A stretch of 64,000 bases of DNA from Verrucomicrobiia bacterium DG1235 (GTDB lineage Bacteria > Verrucomicrobiota > Verrucomicrobiia > Opitutales > Opitutaceae): contig DS990592.1 in the NCBI GenBank assembly GCA_000155695.1, positions 1,264,556 through 1,328,555 of the forward strand. Direction: 5' to 3'. A program made the position numbers and the translations under genes. Each line of letters begins with the position of its first letter. Position 1 is the first letter of the stretch. Of this stretch, positions 62,001 through 64,000 are shown in pieces. The notes below the pieces were generated by a model that saw only the letters and a list, made by a program, of their open reading frames with translations, searched no databases and had not been told where the DNA came from.

Positions 62001-64000
62001 GCAGCCGGATTGTTCGGATTAATCGAATAGTCCCACTCCACGTCCTTGATATTGTAATTGAGCGCGTAGATCGCTTCGCCCGAATCGATTCCCCGAGTGT
62101 AATTCCAAATCAGACGGTTATAGATTGGCGTCTTAGTCGTTCCCGGCAGAAGCGAGTCATCGCGGCCGCGAAGCAGGCTGAGCTCCTCTTCAAGCACCGA
62201 GGCAAGCTGTCCCTTGAAGGAAAAGAGCGCCGTCGCGACATCTCCATACAGGGAGATGAAATTCGAGGAGCTCTCCGTGTTGAAGGCGATGGTGGAGTTG
62301 GCTGCATCGGCAGCCGCCTCGTTGCCAAGAATCATGTAGAGATCACTCAAATAACCTGCGGCGAGCAGAAGCGCGTCGTTAGCTCCACCGTAATTGATCG
62401 CTGGCGTACCGTTAATACTCAGGTCCATGCCGCGGCGTAGAACCGTTTCGTAGATCTCAATCAGTCCGGAGTCGTTGATGTTCTCGAGGTTGAGAGCGAT
62501 GTCGCCTTCCCAACGTTTTCCGGCCTGCTCAACCAAACTTACGCTGGTATTGGTCTCGTGGTTAAAGAGGTCCTTTATGCGCTGCTGGAATGGATTAATG
62601 CCGGCGAGAACGCGTTTGATCCAACCTTCGGCTAGTTGAGGTTCAGTCCATTTCGACCAGCCACCATCTTCAACGTATGCCGCATTATCTGGATCCTTGG
62701 ACCGATAACGCATGATAAGCCAATTGTCGGTCAGGGTCAGAATGCTCGTACCTTCAATCGTGTGGCGGTTCTTTCCTTCCACCGCTACGATTCCAGAGGT
62801 CACAGGCGAGGCCTCAGCATTGGTGGTCGATTCAGTGCTCGCTGATTCCCCGGGAACGAGTCCGAGCGGCAGCCAGCTTATCAGATTCTCAACCTCCTGC
62901 GACCCTTCGATACGTAGATTGAAATTGGTAGAGCTTCCCGTATCCGCCGACGTGTAAAGCTCAACGGTTACGATGTTGTTGTCCGTATCGTCGTCCACAA
63001 CCAAGGCATTGCTCTCGACCTCGAAAACAAGCGGAAGCGGATCAAACGCTGGAGCGGTGGCGGGCACGCTGGTCGTCGCAGTATCGGGGACTCCGGGAAC
63101 GCGCAGAGCCGCTACCCGAGCGCCATTTAGATAAATGGCAGCCCCGTCATTCGCGCCCAAATCCATACTTACGAACAATCTAAGCGGGCGTTCGCTGGCG
63201 CTAAAGGTCCGGCGAAGCATCGCATTGGGCGCTAAAGTACCGTTATCCGCAGAGCCGCCGCCATCGTCGATCACGATGGATCCGGGAATCGCAACGATCG
63301 GATAGCCAGCAACATCAGTCGAAGGAGAACGGAAGCTCGTGTAGTCATTGGCTGGATTCAAGGCATCCACCACGGGATTGTTGATGAGGCTCCATTCGCT
63401 GCTGCTATCGTTGAGGATCAGCTTTCGTACGAACGAGTAGAGCTTCGGCGGCAAGCCATCCACCGGCGGCGCGTAGCGCCATTCGAAGTCGTACTCTTCA
63501 GGATGCCCGGCAAAGTCGCCCGTGTGCTGCAGCGTCAATTTTTCGTCCAAGGGATTGGCGGAATTGATCACCTTCAGCTCACCTCGATAGAGCGGCGCGT
63601 TCACCTTGAAGACTTGCAGCGAAACGGGTTCGCCAGCTGGTGTGAAATCAGTGTCCTGGCCATTGCCCACCGCGAGAACGACATAGCCTTTGCCTCCGCC
63701 ACTTGCGGAAATGGCATAGGAATCCACCGCGGTATCGCTGTAGTAGACTTCCGCAGTTTCAGAAATCGATACGGGCGGACGCTGGTTCGCGCCGACGGTG
63801 GTTCCCGCTAACGCAGTCGCTATGAGAGGTTGGGTGCCAACCGCCGGAGTAAAAGGCGTACCATCGATATCGGTGGCATTTCGAGGCGTATCATTTTCAT
63901 CACGTAGTGGAATGAAAGTGCCTAGCTTGCTCGGATTCTCGATGAATGTTTCCATCGTGGTAGCGAGGCCTTCGACCGCAGCGTCCCATTCGCCCTTTTC
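59012..64000 (-). CDS. Giant protein with TcA-like C-terminal region (5' end outside window)
   Basis: The frame is open from the stop at 59012 to the right edge (at least 1662 codons), so this is only the 3' part. A beta-rich, lectin-like part (about 63200-62900, AAIYLNGARVAALRVPG) is followed by a long helical region. Two coiled-coil stretches (about 60830-60700 and 60480-60200) flank a small-residue, hydrophobic hairpin (near 60575-60480: IPGVVGLSTDAGAPAKGSAY). Then ALERYNALFDLAARYTYLAA (60150-60070) and RYRTTFSLREENFRL appear, and the end is RWKIVIPGTTLLND ... VKDIELHLETYSYSGN. By eye this order matches the channel and C-terminal region of Tc-toxin A subunits, including the end of the form (D)IxLHLxYTxx. 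The call is inference. Confidence 0.6.
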   Translation of the reverse strand, partial: EKGEWDAAVEGLATTMETFIENPSKLGTFIPLRDENDTPRNATDIDGTPFTPAVGTQPLIATALAGTTVGANQRPPVSISETAEVYYSDTAVDSYAISASGGGKGYVVLAVGNGQDTDFTPAGEPVSLQVFKVNAPLYRGELKVINSANPLDEKLTLQHTGDFAGHPEEYDFEWRYAPPVDGLPPKLYSFVRKLILNDSSSEWSLINNPVVDALNPANDYTSFRSPSTDVAGYPIVAIPGSIVIDDGGGSADNGTLAPNAMLRRTFSASERPLRLFVSMDLGANDGAAIYLNGARVAALRVPGVPDTATTSVPATAPAFDPLPLVFEVESNALVVDDDTDNNIVTVELYTSADTGSSTNFNLRIEGSQEVENLISWLPLGLVPGESASTESTTNAEASPVTSGIVAVEGKNRHTIEGTSILTLTDNWLIMRYRSKDPDNAAYVEDGGWSKWTEPQLAEGWIKRVLAGINPFQQRIKDLFNHETNTSVSLVEQAGKRWEGDIALNLENINDSGLIEIYETVLRRGMDLSINGTPAINYGGANDALLLAAGYLSDLYMILGNEAAADAANSTIAFNTESSSNFISLYGDVATALFSFKGQLASVLEEELSLLRGRDDSLLPGTTKTPIYNRLIWNYTRGIDSGEAIYALNYNIKDVEWDYSINPNNPAALPTDGVISAADAAIAYPQGHGDAYGHYLTALTGYYNLLNNENFTWTPRIEAVLVLGTPVSVDYQDERKFASAASALARTAGQTLDLTYRQQFTASEGSGWTELKDGKANPNTGRTRYWGTDEWASRGGQGAFFNWVTANSLLPAVDQDPNHAGIQKIDRTTVPELAAIASEAADIQQTLDNADARINPLGLASGALSFDISPTEVEAGKTHFEQIFERATAALNNAVNAFDSAKGSTQFLRRQEDSIADQRYTIESQEQAFTNELIEIYGTPYTDDIGPGKTYKQGYEGPDLIHWQLVDFPEVLEDQGEKTTYTLPLNPSFAMSLRNGISALDTATSYEELLETNATGGTLVINSETVDFVLDKRGNVVKDPTWTGRRVSPGRLQTATSNLLLARHELQGVLGPYEQMLVTLDNQIALYESALAAYESYQDTTSEVNTAMGTLIALRAAATILKGTFQTTEAATEKTVRAIATAIPGVVGLSTDAGAPAKGSAYGAAIAAGLASDIGQATQEAVVGALDDGIERLQSSYENAQNELDFEATNRELLYEIHTNMVDLRNENTSVDVAIRRMDQAQRDLYALQAEGDRIQKARLVFRQHAAAIIQGYRTRDFAFRAFRDEALERYNALFDLAARYTYLAARAYDYETGLLDAEGNASATELYEKIVQARALGVVKDGEPQFAGSSAGDPGLSGVLAELSGDWSVVKSRLGFNNPDRYRTTFSLREENFRLIPGAEADGEWKDLLESATLDNILDDPDVRRYAMQSGDPDAYAVPGIVLEFSTTISDGYNFFGKPLAAGDHSFSPTSFATKIRSSGVAFKGYQGMDDPSSLGGILGGIGALSPSDPNLGFNGPNSLSATPYIYLIPAGTDMMRSPPLGDTETVRAWSVQDQAIPLPFNVADSDYSTEPAWVSAASLSEPPFMLRKHQAFRAVPEGTVFNSAPGFTNSRLIGRSVWNTRWKIVIPGTTLLNDPIEGLQIFKDTVKDIELHLETYSYSGN

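Noticed and set aside
1-64000. tRNA, rRNA, CRISPR arrays, integrases, insertion sequences
   Set aside because: I looked for conserved tRNA ends, spaced direct repeats and transposase motifs and found none convincing; a covariance search would be needed to be certain for small RNAs.

Overview
The window reads as one chromosomal segment of a free-living, probably marine, Gram-negative bacterium of the Verrucomicrobiota, class Opitutae (a Pelagicoccus/Puniceicoccales-like organism). This assignment is inference. It rests on a Tat-exported Gfo/Idh/MocA oxidoreductase, secreted hemicellulose esterases, ThuA-like and DUF4266/DUF3570 proteins, many secreted proteins with a C-terminal 'FYRxR'-type beta domain, weak Shine-Dalgarno sequences and moderately high GC. 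I saw no tRNA, rRNA, CRISPR array, integrase or insertion sequence.

Layout. 0-4.2 kb: the edge of a small membrane protein gene, two small hypothetical genes, a cold-shock protein, and a minus-strand group of SPFH (band 7) protein, ribbon-helix-helix DNA-binding protein and double jelly-roll membrane protein. A 34-bp perfect palindrome overlaps the probable promoter of that group. 4.4-9.6 kb: Gfo/Idh/MocA oxidoreductase, rhomboid protease, and a secreted glucuronoyl esterase (CE15) followed by a feruloyl/acetyl esterase-like hydrolase, which suggests xylan-decorating chemistry. 9.6-12.2 kb: three minus-strand genes of unknown function, one with a peptidoglycan-binding-like segment. 12.3-25.3 kb: two complete, paralogous RND tripartite efflux systems arranged head to head around one TetR regulator and a 20-bp inverted repeat. 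25.5-26.6 kb: a LacI-type regulator. 26.8-33.0 kb: a MerR-type regulator and a tightly packed lipid-modification operon (FAD oxidoreductase, DUF1365, two Cfa-like methyltransferases, fatty-acid desaturase). 33.1-36.5 kb: ackA-pta for acetate overflow. 36.6-40.8 kb: an atypical NarL-type response regulator, a SulP anion transporter with a UspA partner, and a ThuA-like protein. 41.1-50.1 kb: purE-purK, archaemetzincin, a Ski2-like helicase, a class 3 lipase, a methyltransferase and small unknown genes. The coding strand here is strikingly pyrimidine-rich, and two kinds of short dispersed repeat sit just ahead of, or inside, the starts of several genes. 50.1-52.0 kb: an AMP-binding (OleC-like) gene interrupted by an in-frame amber codon and lacking the P-loop. 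51.9-54.7 kb: a DUF4266 lipoprotein / DUF3570 barrel / thioredoxin-fold cassette. 54.7-64.0 kb: a five-gene, translationally coupled minus-strand operon of exported proteins. It includes a very large protein, cut by the window edge, whose C-terminal third resembles by eye the channel and C-terminal region of Tc-toxin A subunits.

The strongest candidates for undescribed biology are the TcA-like operon at the right end, the dispersed leader elements between 41 and 54 kb, the three-gene unknown cassette at 9.6-12.2 kb, and the palindromic operator of the SPFH/RHH operon. Metabolically the window combines polysaccharide de-esterification, efflux, membrane-lipid methylation/desaturation, acetate metabolism and purine synthesis.
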